From positions 903,476 through 967,475 of the forward strand of contig JADCRB010000162.1 in the NCBI GenBank assembly GCA_021464245.1: DNA of 64,000 bases, written 5' to 3'. The notes beneath the pieces are model-generated. The model was not told the origin of the DNA, searched no databases, and was given only the letters and a program-made list of their open reading frames with translations. How positions within the stretch are numbered: position 1 is the first letter of the stretch; every line of letters starts with the position of its first letter. Shown here in pieces: positions 11,270-21,239 of the stretch. This DNA comes from Carallia brachiata (lineage: Eukaryota; Streptophyta; Magnoliopsida; Malpighiales; Rhizophoraceae). Made by a program: the position numbers and the translations under genes.

Positions 11270-13640
11270 TTTCTCTGCGTTGTCCATTATGGAAAGAACG
11301 TTGGTGTGTCATGTGCATTATGAATCGTTGCTTTAGTTAGCAGAAATTGTGAGCATTTACTACCTGTATCAATTTGATCAAGATACAATAGGATTGTAGA
11401 CAGCTTAGAATCGTCTTCTCTCTTTCGAATTTTCACTTGATATGGACTTGTGGCAGCGGTTTCTTAACTTTTTATTGTTTGGAAAGGAGCAGAAGGGATA
11501 GGAGGTCCTCGTCTCTCACCAATACTGATGCGTTATCATATTGATATTTTCTTCGAGGCAATTAAGATTTCAGGGGTTTTTATGATGTGGTTAACAGCCT
11601 AACTCAAAGCAAAAATGTTGTGTATGAAGACATTTCATATTTCCGACAATCCATCACTGTTTTAAGAGTTTCACCGGAGCATCTTGGACCGTCAAATCAT
11701 TTGAGTCTGTTATGCCAAGGGCAATATTTTTCTCCAAGCTTGCATTTTATGAAAATATCAGTACCAATGCTTGGGGGCTTGAATTGATTTATGACTGTCT
11801 CTAAGGTAGATATGTTTGGGTCTCCATGAGCTTCTAGGAAAACCAATTCCGGTTGATGTAGACAAAATCTTACCTGGACACCACTGAAGCCGGTGCAACT
11901 TGATGATACTAAACTTGGTGCTACTAAAACAGAGAACTTTGGTGTATAGACAAATGGCTTGGCATGTTACAAGAGATCTTTGTTGAGCTAGATTACATAT
12001 TGTAGATTGCACTTTCTTGGATTTTCAGGAAACAGGCATGCGCCACAAGATAAGAATGAAGATGCCTTCTGGTGAATCAGGTTTCCAAGAAGTTCAATTA
12101 TCACAGCATTCAACAATCTCTTTTTCCAGGATAGTTACAGCACATGTGATGCAAATCGCACACATTTCCTTGTGTTCTGTTTTCTAGAGATTCAAATTGT
12201 AGAGCATGATGGCGGTTGCGGAAGTGGTGAGAATATCATCCAACTCCCTCACCCTCAGGATGTGAAAGCTGCGTTACTGATATCAACAGGAGTGCTTAGC
12301 AGAGGATTCTGCTTCTGGGAAGGAAGGAAGCGCTGATGGCCGTGCCTTTACCACCTTATAACACGGAAAGCAGTTTCCATGTTAGTAATGATCTGAAGTG
12401 GCACAGGCGTAGAAAGATTATAGCATGCAGAACCTTGTTAACGGGCCACTCGTTAAATTCGAGGGCCTTGTTTATCATATTATTATTAAGAAATTGAAAA
12501 TTTGTCTTTGCAAACAAGGAAACTTTAAAAAGATGGAATGAATAATCCATTTATCGCCATCCAAATTGCAGATCAATTCGTTGCTCCAAAAAAAAAAAAA
12601 ATCAAATCAATTCTCCACTTTTACTGACCACACTAAGATGATCATGAAAAGGCGGAGAAATTGCATGGTAATATAAATCATTACTCCTACGATTATGATT
12701 CAAATTGCAACATTATGACATAATTGATAAACTACTTTTCAACCACAACTCTGCCAAAAACTGCTAAAGCCATCTGAAAATAAAAAGTATTCCGGAAAGA
12801 TGGTTTGAACTTGGGGTCCATCCGTGTGCCAAAACCTGGCTTTGGAAACCCAGCTTTCAATGAAGCATCTTATACTGTTGTCAAATTGAAAGTTTTGTTG
12901 ATTGAATTATACGGAAAATCAACCCTTCTAAAAACAAAAAGAGTAATATAATATCAAGCATATCATTAAACCTAGGATATAATGAAATATACAGACGATC
13001 CAAATCCTGGAATCGAAAGGTGCTGACAATGTCCGTAAGCTCGCACATGAGAATAACTAGGCATAAAGTACTTAAATAGTATAATCTTATGTAAGTATTA
13101 ACAAGAAAAACACAAACTGAACAAATAAAGTGTCAGAAATAATTTTTCTCTAACTGTCTTCGCGAAATCCGACAAAGTATCTCTCAACAAATATCTTCTA
13201 AATAAGAAAAACACAATTAAACGGTTAAAGTGCTAAAGATGATTTTTTTCAAATATCTTCACGAAATACGGCCAAGTATCTCCCAACAGACATCTTCTTC
13301 CCAATATATGCTTGATCAGTTGACCTAAAGCTTCAATTATCAAGCACTATGTTACTAAAAAAGTGACAGCAGAAAAAAAATAAATCAGCTATGGGACATT
13401 GTTAATTGATATCACAGCATAAAGAAAACCATTGGGTGGCTGAAAATAATTCACCAGCTCTCTTTGATTCCATATGGACATATATGACCGTTACCTAAGT
13501 AATCAGCCCACAGTTTGAATGGAAAGGGTCTAATAGTCGGTATTTATGACACATAAAAACACAAGGAAAGAAAAGAAAAGCTGAATAAGAGACTTACAGT
13601 GCTACACAATTGACAACACAATAAGCTTATACCAGAGAAA
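11270..13640. other. Unassigned region, possible decayed coding DNA
   Basis: No gene could be identified. The stretch 12110-12350 on the plus strand reads open for about 70 codons (ending GFCFWEGRKR, then TGA) and is less AT-rich than its surroundings, which hints at old coding DNA. I could not assign it to a family. A roughly 100-bp imperfect direct repeat occupies 13103-13300. The remaining sequence is ordinary AT-rich spacer. Confidence 0.35.
13103..13300. repeat. Imperfect tandem duplication, about 101-bp unit
   Basis: Two adjacent copies share AAGAAAAACACAA near their starts (13103 and 13204), then TAAAGTG, CTTCNCGAAATNCG, AAGTATCTC and CAACA in the same order and spacing. There is no coding signal. 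Confidence 0.6.
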
Positions 13641-13733
13641 AGTTTGAACTTAGTGTAGTAAAAGTGCAATGCCACTATAATGCAGATAGGAAACCCGACG
13701 AAGCATGCATAACTTATCCTTGGCAACAACAAC
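13641..13733 (-). pseudogene. 3' fragment of the kelch-like gene split by the retrotransposon
   Basis: Reading minus from the left edge of the retrotransposon, the frame that ends at the right edge (DANVHLVVV) continues as VAKDKLCMLRRVSYLHYSG and stops about 24 codons on. Removing the element and one ACAAC copy joins the two parts without a frame change. This is therefore the other half of the gene described at 24059-24942. It shows that the insertion site was inside a coding exon or its pseudogene. Confidence 0.65.
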
Positions 13734-14569
13734 TGTAAAGCGTAAATTTCGAGTCTAAAACAATTAAACTCGAAAATACAAAAAATAAATTACAAATAAA
13801 AACTTAAAAATAAAAGAAAATTTACGTGTGGTCGATCTCCGTAGATCCTCCGATTAGTGTTCTTTTTTTGACTCCGTCAAGGGCTGCACGAGCTTAATCT
13901 TGACAGAAATAATTTCCACAGTTTTTTCTTGAACTGGGTAGACTGAAACTGAATCTGATTTGGACGTTTTGATTACGGTTAAGAACCGCAGAGACCTGAT
14001 CTGAGCCGATCTGGCTTAATTTCATCGAGAGTCGAAGGGACTTTTTCTCGGATGAACTTCCTGGATTTTGCTGAGGGCCGTATGAGACTTACTCCCAACT
14101 GGATTTGAAGCAATTTGACATTTTCAGATTTATATTCTCATAAATTCAGATCTAAGGCGATCAGAGAATATAAATTTAAAAATAACTTTGGAAATGGAAA
14201 CAACAATTTTTTTGGGCCTTACCCTGAAAATATCTCTCAAAAAGGAGTTAGGAGAGTAATACTACAGAGTAAAAGCACGTAAGAAAAGGAGAAATTTTCT
14301 TGAGAGATTTTCAAAATTTTCTTTTTCTCTCAAATTCTCTGAATTTTTCTGTTTACAGATTTGCTGAATATGTTTTGAACTGAGGGGCATGGGCCTATTT
14401 ATAGGGTTCATTTCCCATGTGAACATCACATGGGAAAGGAATCTTTTAATTATAATTTTTCCACGGTCGGCGTTGCCAACGCCGACCGTTGATTTTTTTT
14501 TTTTTTTGACTAATGACTTTCTCTAGAAGCTGACCCCTTTTTTTTTTTTTTAATTAAAACGCGTTTACA
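13734..14569 (-). repeat. 3' LTR (element sense)
   Basis: 836 bases, TGTAAA...TTTACA ends. On the minus strand it contains a TATA box (CTATAAATAG, 14395-14404). Two strong hairpins follow: 14411-14437 (12-base arms TTTCCCATGTGA, loop ACA) and 14463-14489 (13-base arms ACGGTCGGCGTTG, one-base loop). Its twin is at 23221-24058. Confidence 0.95.
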
Positions 14570-14584
14570 AATGCCCCCACTTCA
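14570..14584 (-). other. Polypurine tract
   Basis: On the minus strand TTGAAGTGGGGGCAT lies directly against the 3' LTR start (TTGTAAACG). A G-rich purine run at this point primes plus-strand DNA synthesis in LTR retrotransposons. The AAGTGGGGGCAT form is familiar from Tat-type elements. Confidence 0.75.
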
Positions 14585-14717
14585 AGGGTCGGTAAGGAAG
14601 AACTTTGCAGACGTGATCCGAACCGAGTCTTGAAGTCCAGTTTGAAACTTGGGATGTCTTGATGATCATTGAATGTTGAAACCTTTTATCTCCGGCTAGA
14701 TCTGCTTTTTTTGGATC

Positions 14718-15209
14718 TCAACAGGAAACAGATAAGAGTCTGAGAAAATTAGCAGTCCAGCCAATATAAAAATTGAAGTCTTGGCTCCATGTGAGTTCGA
14801 GCTTCCATGGCTCGCAAGGGCTGGTAAAGGTTCTTTGAAGTTCCAAAGCTCTGGTGAGGATGATCCGGTAGGCAAATAACTTGAACTTCCCCAAGAGGAA
14901 GACCCAACACCTTGGAACTTCAAGACCGGCACACAGAGAGACTGACTGTAGTGATGATTCCCAAGTCTGTTTTGACGTAAGGAGAGTAGTTGGAACTTCC
15001 CTGTACGTCGTCACATCCAAAAGAAGATTAGGATGATTGCAGCGTCTTATCCCTCTGTGGTAGATGTGAACTAAGGAGAGTAGTTGGAACTCCATGACAC
15101 CGATGTCGTTAGGGATCCTTCGAGGAAGACTACTCATTCTTTTCTTAGCTCGTGCGCCTCCAACTTCTTGATCAAAGAACTTCCTGTGACAAGTGCAGAG
15201 ACTAGCCAT
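14718..15209 (-). CDS. Unassigned ORF (163 aa) between the WOX-like ORF and the 3' LTR
   Basis: An open frame of 163 codons in element sense, starting MASLCTCHRKFFDQ. I do not recognise any domain. The start is followed by a basic stretch (GARAKKRMSSLPRR). An overlapping frame in 14696-14932 is serine/glycine-rich (GSSSWGSSSYLPTGSSS) and reads more like a transcription-factor tail, so a frameshift inside one original gene is possible. A TATA-like run (TATGTATATATATCC on the minus strand, about 15266-15280) precedes it. A run of 19 A residues (minus strand, 15308-15290) lies further upstream. It could be non-coding. Confidence 0.3.
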   Translation of the reverse strand: MASLCTCHRKFFDQEVGGARAKKRMSSLPRRIPNDIGVMEFQLLSLVHIYHRGIRRCNHPNLLLDVTTYREVPTTLLTSKQTWESSLQSVSLCAGLEVPRCWVFLLGKFKLFAYRIILTRALELQRTFTSPCEPWKLELTWSQDFNFYIGWTANFLRLLSVSC

Positions 15210-15398
15210 TTTCTTTTGAGAAGAAGAAGAACTGAGGGGTAAGTATTATAACTCTGACAAGCAGGATATATATACATAACATACAGAGGTTTTTTTTTTT
15301 TTTTTTTTGAAAAGTCAAAAAGGAGGTACGCAGAATTGAGTAGGGTCATCCACGTCCCTTTCTTGCACAAGAGACAAAAGATGCAGCGACTGACTCGT

Positions 15399-15508
15399 GT
15401 TACGAAAGTCGTTACCGTGTGTTGCAGAAGTCGTTGCCGTGTGCTGCAGAAGTTGTTGTCATGTGCTGCAGAAGTCGTTGCCGTGTGCTGCCAAAGTCGT
15501 TGCACCTT
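15399..15508 (+). repeat. 22-bp tandem repeat, five copies
   Basis: Units start at 15399, 15421, 15443, 15465 and 15487, each close to GCTGCAGAAGTCGTTGCCGTGT with a few substitutions. The array lies in the extra DNA of the retrotransposon, downstream of the WOX-like ORF in element sense. The period is not a multiple of three, so it is not a protein repeat. Confidence 0.85.
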
Positions 15509-15679
15509 ATCTTGTCGGCTGTCCTAGTGGGGCTCGAGGCGCAGCTCCAAGTCAAGCTCGACCTCGTCTGGTGGGCCAATGATGTTGACGTCGCTTTCCG
15601 GCTGGTTGATGCTGCCGGAATATTCTGGAAAGAGAGACAAAGTTTCGCCGGAATAACTCTTTTCTGCTAGAAAAAGTCC

Positions 15680-16135
15680 TCATAGACTTAAGTACCTAGG
15701 AGGGATGAACCTTTGACTGACTCCATAAGACCACCAGGACCTGTACGCATGCTCCCACAGGCTACTGCTTTGATCTTTATAGCCTGAAGAGACCATTGCA
15801 GTGGTAGAACTCGGACCTGCTTCATTTGAGGGCGAAGGTGTACCGATAGGATCTAATATCGGAATGGCAGACTGTTCTTTAGAAAAAACAGCTCTCAGTG
15901 CTGGTTTATTCCTGATTCTCCGATTCTGGAACCAATAAAACACATTTTTTCCTTCGATTGCCCCGAGCGGGCACAATCGCGAGACAAGTTGGTAAATCTG
16001 AGATGCATTAGGCATAATACCTCCATTGTTGTGTAAAACTTCCTCCAAAATTTGCAGTTGTGCCATGGTTGGTTGCCATCTTGTGCGGGGTGACTTTTCT
16101 TCTCCTTTGTCTTGAGGTTCTGCAACTGGTTCCAT
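15680..16135 (-). CDS. WUSCHEL-type (WOX) homeodomain ORF inside the retrotransposon
   Basis: An uninterrupted 151-codon frame in element sense, starting MEPVAEPQDKGEEK. Residues 17-82 form a homeodomain of the plant WOX class: RWQPT at the start of helix 1, LQILEEV, then IEGKNVFYWFQN in helix 3, followed by RRIRNK. The FYWFQN signature and the longer-than-canonical loops are diagnostic for WOX proteins, and the Asn of WFQN needed for DNA contact is present. The rest (residues 83-151) is serine/proline-rich and shows no WUS box or clear EAR motif, so it would be a short WOX protein. No intron is visible, although WUS-clade genes usually have one or more. It lies between integrase and the 3' LTR, where Tat elements can carry extra ORFs. 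Gag-pol is broken but this frame is not. Whether it is expressed is unknown. Confidence 0.85.
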   Translation of the reverse strand: MEPVAEPQDKGEEKSPRTRWQPTMAQLQILEEVLHNNGGIMPNASQIYQLVSRLCPLGAIEGKNVFYWFQNRRIRNKPALRAVFSKEQSAIPILDPIGTPSPSNEAGPSSTTAMVSSGYKDQSSSLWEHAYRSWWSYGVSQRFIPPRYLSL

Positions 16136-16222
16136 TTTTCCTGTGGCAGAGGAGCAAAGGTCTGGTGTGTGGTGAAGATCGGTTGAGACTGATGTTGAGT
16201 TTCAGACTCAAACCCTCCGTCG

Positions 16223-16230
16223 CTTTTATA
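16223..16230 (-). promoter_or_regulatory. TATA-like box upstream of the WOX-like ORF
   Basis: On the minus strand AATATAAAAGCG stands about 90 bases before the ATG at 16135, with a C/A-rich leader between them. The spacing suits a plant promoter, which would let the ORF be transcribed independently of the LTR. It is a sequence match only. Confidence 0.4.
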
Positions 16231-16264
16231 TTTTTGGGCCGTTCACAGTTTATACTCATGCGGG

Positions 16265-16510
16265 CCAGGAGTTGGATTGGATTTTGAACTTGGGTTTTGG
16301 ATTGTGTCGGGAACTTGGAATTTTTGGCTTTTGGGTTTTGGAATGGATTTGGGTCGAGTGTTTGGGCCTCTAGACTTGGATTTTGTGATTTGGGTTTTGG
16401 ATTTGGATTTAGTTTTCAGGCTTTTGAGTTGGACTCTGAATTGGATTCAAGTGTTTGGGTTTGGATTTTCGCTTGGTCTTTCAGATCGGGACTTCGTAAA
16501 TTTTTTTTTT
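16265..16510. repeat. Degenerate TTGGGTTTTGGA-type tract
   Basis: The plus strand is a run of T/G-rich near-repeats (TTGGATTTTG, TTGGGTTTTGGA, TTTGGGTCGAG) with very little A or C. It separates the end of integrase from the WOX-like ORF. No coding frame here resembles a protein. Confidence 0.5.
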
Positions 16511-16531
16511 TGATTTTTTTTTAAAACATAT

Positions 16532-17620
16532 TTACACATAATACTGTTTCAGAAATTTACCATTGATTGGGCCGATTCGGACGCCTTCTTGGTCTGACAG
16601 CATATAAGCGTTGTAAGTGTAGGCCTCCTGCACTAAGTATGGTTCGTCCCATTTGGAAGTAAGCTTGTTACCAGGCCGATGCTTCATGTTGATGGGCCGT
16701 CGTACTGTAAGAACAAGGTCTCCAACTTGAAAAGATCGAGGGCGGACCCTGCGGTTGAATGTTGGTGAGCCGGGCTTGGTAGCACTCAAGTTGCTGTTGT
16801 GCTTCGAGCCTCCTTTCATCGAGGCTTCTAACTCATCCAGACGTAGGCGAGCATTCTCCTCCTGTGTGAGTCCTTCCAGAACAGCCATGCGCAGGATGGA
16901 ATCTGTGTTTCCAACGGCAGTATTGCTTCGACACCGTAGACAAGTGAGTATGGCGTCGCCTGTGTTGGAGTCCGGTAAGTTGTACGATACGCCCATAATG
17001 CCTCCGGAATTCTGTCATGCCAATCTCTTTTGGATTTAGAGACTACCTTCCGCAACAGGTTGCATAAGGTCTTGTTGAATGCTTCGGCCAAGCCATTTGC
17101 TGGGGCATTGTACATGGATGACTTGTACTGCTTGAACTTGAACTTCTCGCAGAGCTTGTCGATTAAGCTGTTGTAGAACTGCTTACCATTATCAGTGATG
17201 ATGAATCGAGGGACTCCATAGCGATAGATCAGCTGAGTCCGGATGAAATGAAACATGCTCCTTCTTTACCTCTCTAAGTGGAATGGCTTCAGCCCATTTT
17301 GAGAAGTAGTCGGTTGCTGCGAGGATGTACAGGTGACCCAGGGATGACTTTGGCAAGGGCCCCACTAAGTCGAGACCCCAAGCTTCAAAGGGCCAGGATG
17401 AGACAGTTGGATGCAGTGGCTCCGGTGGTTGATGTATGTAATTGGCATGAAATTGACAAGCTTGACAAGTTTTAGCAAACTCAATGAATCACGTACCATG
17501 GTTGGCCAGTAGTATCCCATCCTTCTGAGTTGGAAGTGCAACTTAGGCCCGATTGATGTCCGCCACAAACACCAGAATGTGCTTCAGCGAGAGCCTGTTT
17601 TGCCTCTTCATTGCTAGGCA
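16532..17620 (-). pseudogene. Retrotransposon integrase (frameshifted)
   Basis: Integrates the cDNA copy into the genome. In element sense: a zinc-binding segment with CQACQFHANYIHQ, then the catalytic core with the first Asp in AATDYFSKWAEA, the second Asp in FIITDNGKQFY, and the Glu in GLAEAFNKTL (usually GQAEAFNKTL). The C-terminal part has SFQVGDLVLTVRRP and ends GKFLKQYYV at 16532. The pieces lie in different frames, with shifts near 17.56, 17.25 and 16.85 kb, so no full protein can be made. Confidence 0.88.
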
Positions 17621-17889
17621 GCGAAGTAAAACTCCATCAAAAGACCTTCGATACAGAGCATCCTTGAGATATATGAAGCGGGGAGCTCGTCGTTGAATTT
17701 CTGTCTTATGACGACGATCTTCGGGCAGCTTCCCGTGCTGTAGGTAGTCAATGATTGGTTGCGCCAATCCTCGTCCTCCGCGAGACGTACAGATAGCGTT
17801 GGCTGCTGTAGTTTCTTCATCATCCTTTGTGGCACTATCCATTTCTGCATACGGCAACAACTGTAGCCTGGATTTCTGACTTTGCAAGA

Positions 17890-18290
17890 GGTGGCCAGGT
17901 TAGCCAACGCGTCTGCCTGAGTGTTTTCTCGTCGAGGCACATGCTCCAAGGTGATGCTTTCAAATTCATCCATTAGCTGTCGAGCACGTTGATGGTAAGC
18001 GCAAGGTCCTCTTTCTTCACATCATACAATCCTGTAAGTTGGTTGATGACGAGCTGGGAATCTCCATGGACTTCTATAGTTGGAATCTTCATATCGACAG
18101 CCATTTGAAGACCAATGATCAAAGCCTGGTATTCAGCAACATTATTTGAACATAACTCACCGAGAATGATAGCATATGGTAGTATTTGTCGTTGAGGAGT
18201 GACAAACACTATGCCGGCACCAGCACCATCACGCCTTGCTGCACCATCAAAGAACATCGTCCATGGTGGTAGTGTCTCAATGTAAAAGAC
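17890..18290 (-). pseudogene. Second (archaeal-type) RNase H domain
   Basis: Encodes WTMFFDGAARRDGAGAGIVF, then NNVAEYQALIIGLQMA, EVHGDSQLVINQL and the distal HVPRRENTQADALANLA. The conserved D...E...D...D pattern of plant Tat-element second RNase H is visible. Its presence next to the standard RNase H is the main reason for the Tat lineage call. A frame change near 17973 splits off the last part. Confidence 0.85.
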
Positions 18291-18329
18291 CTCTTCATCT
18301 GGAAGATCATCTGTGAACTCCCAATCTGA

Positions 18330-18950
18330 CGGAATAGGGTGATCTGCAAGGAAGTCTGCTAGAGCTTGTCCTTTGACTGCTTTTTGAGGCACGTAGACAA
18401 TGTCGTAGCTTTGTAGGATTACTGCCCACTTGGCAAGTCGTCCTGACAAGATTGGTCTAGATAAGATATATTTGACAGGATCAGCTCTGGCAATGAGACG
18501 TACCGTGTGAGCTTGCATGTAGTGCCTCAGCTTGTCAATGGCAAAGAACAGTGCTAGACATGTCTTTTCAATGGGCGAATAACTCAGCTCCGGACCGTTT
18601 AGTGTTCTGCTCAAGTAGTACAGGGCAACTTCCTTTCCCTGCTCTTTTCCTGTGCAAGCAAGGCTCCCAAAGATCTTTCCTGCGCTGCAATGTAGAGAAT
18701 CAACGACTTTCCTTGAATTGGAGCTCCAGGACGGTGGATTGGAAAGGTACTTCTTTATGCTCTCAAAGGCTTTGCTGCAAGCTTCGTCCCACTCGAAGTT
18801 GACATCCTTCTTCATCAACCGATGGAAAGGTTGACATCTCCCAGCTAAATTGGAGATGAAACGGCGAATGTAGGCCAGCTTTCCTTGTAGACTTCGCAGC
18901 TCGTGCAGGTTTTTAGGTTCAGGCATCTTTTGAATTGCCTCAACCTTTGA
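18330..18950 (-). pseudogene. Reverse transcriptase thumb and Ty3-type RNase H (frameshifted)
   Basis: Starts with the connection segment (LQGKLAYIRRFISNLA and FEWDEACSKAFESIK), then the RNase H core with YYLSRTLNGPELSYSPIEK and LAKWAVILQSYDI. A frameshift lies near 18.72 kb, where the expected first catalytic Asp region reads out of frame. The frame from 18983 to 17973 is otherwise long and open. Confidence 0.85.
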
Positions 18951-18954
18951 CTGA

Positions 18955-19520
18955 TCAACTTCGATTCCACGATGGCGCACCACGAACCCAAGAAACTTTC
19001 CTGATGTGACACCGAATGCACTTGAGAGGGTTCATTTTGAGCTGATGCCTCCGAAGTCTTTCGAACACTGTCTTGAGATCCTCGAGGTGGTCTTTGCGCT
19101 TCTTAGTCTTTACAACTAAGTCATCAACATAACATTCTACAATCTTGTGCAGCATGTCATCAAAAATTTTTTGCATAGCACGTTGATAAGTGGCGCCAGC
19201 ATTTTTTAATCCAAACGGCATAACTTTGTAGCAGTATATACCTTTTGGGGTGCGGAATGCTGTCAACTCCTCGTCTTCTGGTGCCATTCTGATTTGGTTA
19301 TAGCCTGAAGAACCATCCATGAAGACAATGCTTCGTGACCCGTTGTTGCATCGACTGTGATCTCCGTTATGGGCAACGGAAAGTCATCTTTCGGGCAGGC
19401 CTTGTTAAGATCTCGAAAATCAACACATACCCTCAACTGTCCATTCTTCTTTCTTACGGGACAATGTTGGCAATCCACGTTGGGTAGGTGACCTCTCGGA
19501 TGAAGCCGGCATTGATCAGC
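18955..19520 (-). pseudogene. Retrotransposon reverse transcriptase
   Basis: RT motifs in order: VCVDFRDLNKACPKDDFPLP, DGSSGYNQIRMAPEDEEKL-like sequence, FGLKNAGATYQRAMQ, and the active site ECYVDDLVVK. A frameshift near 19.32 kb separates the first motif block from the rest. The family is Ty3/gypsy. Confidence 0.9.
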
Positions 19521-20277
19521 TTGTTAACCTCCTCCTCGATTTGTGGAATGAGTTCCGGGCGGAACCGTCGTTGTGGCTGCTTGACAGAACGACACCCTTC
19601 TTTACTAGACGATGCACCGCAATTTTTGGGTCAAGTCCAGGCATTTTTGTAACTCCATGCGAACACGTCCTGTATTGACTTAATACCTGAACATATTCTT
19701 GCTCTTCTTCTGCAGTAAGTAAAGCACTTACAAATGTAGGTCGAGGATCTTCCGGAGAGCCAAGATTGACCTCCTTGAGTTCATCAACAGTTGCTTGGCC
19801 ACCATCTTCAAGTTCCGGGGGAGCCTCCTTCACTTCACCATCTGATGAGTCGGAATCAGCCTCCTCGCTAATTGTGACATGAAATGCAGAACCTCTGACT
19901 TCACCTTCTTTGTTTGACTGGATAAGCCTGTCTTGTTTGGTGGTGGTGGTGATGGCACGTGCATCAGCTGCTCGGCTTCGGCTCTTTAGCGTGATCCGCA
20001 CAGGTGACTTCTCCTGATAGCCTAAGCCAGGTCGGGACTGTGATGTTTGAGAAGCGGCGCCATGTGTGGACGGCAGCGTACCCATTGTGCTCGGGTTTGA
20101 GAAGTCATAGCCCGCCTTTGCCAAAAGCTTGTATGCATTAGGATCAAATCCTTCATGTGTTCTTCTTTCTGGAAGTGAGCCGCCTTCGACTGCCCCCGTG
20201 TGTGGTTTGACGAAGCCTTTTAATGGTTTTGGACAAAACCGGCTCAATCTTTGGTATCGGCAGAGTGTAAGTCTCCT

Positions 20278-20960
20278 TCAGGTTGTGCAGCTCCTTTTTT
20301 TGGGTTGGCTATGTCCTTGCTCCTGTTTAAGATCAATACAATAAGAGAAAGGGGGTTGACCTTCTGAGCGTCGTGACTTCGGCACATAGCGTAGGACTGG
20401 AGTGGAGCTTGAAGATGCAACATCCTTCGGACGAAGTTCAGCAGGCTGTGGCAGCTTTTCATTTGTTGGAGCCTGGGTTGGCATTGGCAGGTTCTTCGAC
20501 AGCTTTTCCCTTTTTGTGGATGCCCCCAGTCCAAGTAGCTTTTGATGGAATGATCTCGGATTGTCTGTGTCGGTGTAGAAGACTGCATCCGCCAAATGTG
20601 ATTCAGCATCATCGAACGGCTTTAAGTCAGCATTGACCTTTTGAACGCCACCATTGTAGTACTTGAAGCACTGATGCAGGCTTGAGAGCACAACTCCATT
20701 TCCATGAATCCACGGTCGTCCTAGCAACATCTTATATGTGGTACGTGCATCAATCACGTGAAATAGAGTGCTAGAAGTGAGATTACCGATAGTTAGCTCC
20801 AAGCGAATCATCCCAATTGCTTTCTGTCCTCCTTGATTAAAGCCATGAATCATCAGCGGCTGTCTGATAATTCATCAACCGATGCCGAGCTCCTTTATGG
20901 TGGATTTTGGGATAATATTGACTGCTGAGCCATCGTCGATCAGAATACGTCGGACCTTCT
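20278..20960 (-). pseudogene. Retrotransposon aspartic protease region
   Basis: In element sense ILIDDGSAVNIIP carries the catalytic Asp-Gly-Ser of retropepsins (about 20940-20900). It is followed by stop codons, then by LELTIGNLTSSTLFHVIDA and YKMLLGRPWIHGNGVV, the usual distal protease block. The stops at about 20873 show that the polyprotein frame is broken. Confidence 0.8.
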
Positions 20961-21239
20961 GTTCTCTCACATAGCCTGATACATACAGCGGCCGATTGTG
21001 GGGTTTGGACCCCAGCAGGAGATCCTCATCTGAAAATGAGATAGCAGAGTAACATCCGACGTGATTTTGGTCCGCCTGTTGCTCCGCTGAGTTAGAATCA
21101 TTTGATGGCTTGATTCAGCTGAGGTCTGGAGAGTATTGCTGACTTGATTTTGCCACACTTCTGTTGATTGCAAAGCTATAAACAGCTGAGGGTTAGCGAG
21201 AAGGGTTTGGAGAGCTTCATATACCTTCTCCGTTGTCGA

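Noticed and set aside
15399..15508. Possible CRISPR-like array
   Set aside because: The 22-bp units are directly adjacent with no spacers, in a plant retrotransposon.
15336..15670. Plus-strand frames repeating CCRSRC or AEVVAVC
   Set aside because: They are translations of the 22-bp tandem repeat, whose period is not a multiple of three.
16277..16524. Plus-strand frames rich in Gly, Phe, Leu and Asp
   Set aside because: They arise from the degenerate TTGGGTTTTGGA tract and have no start context or homology.
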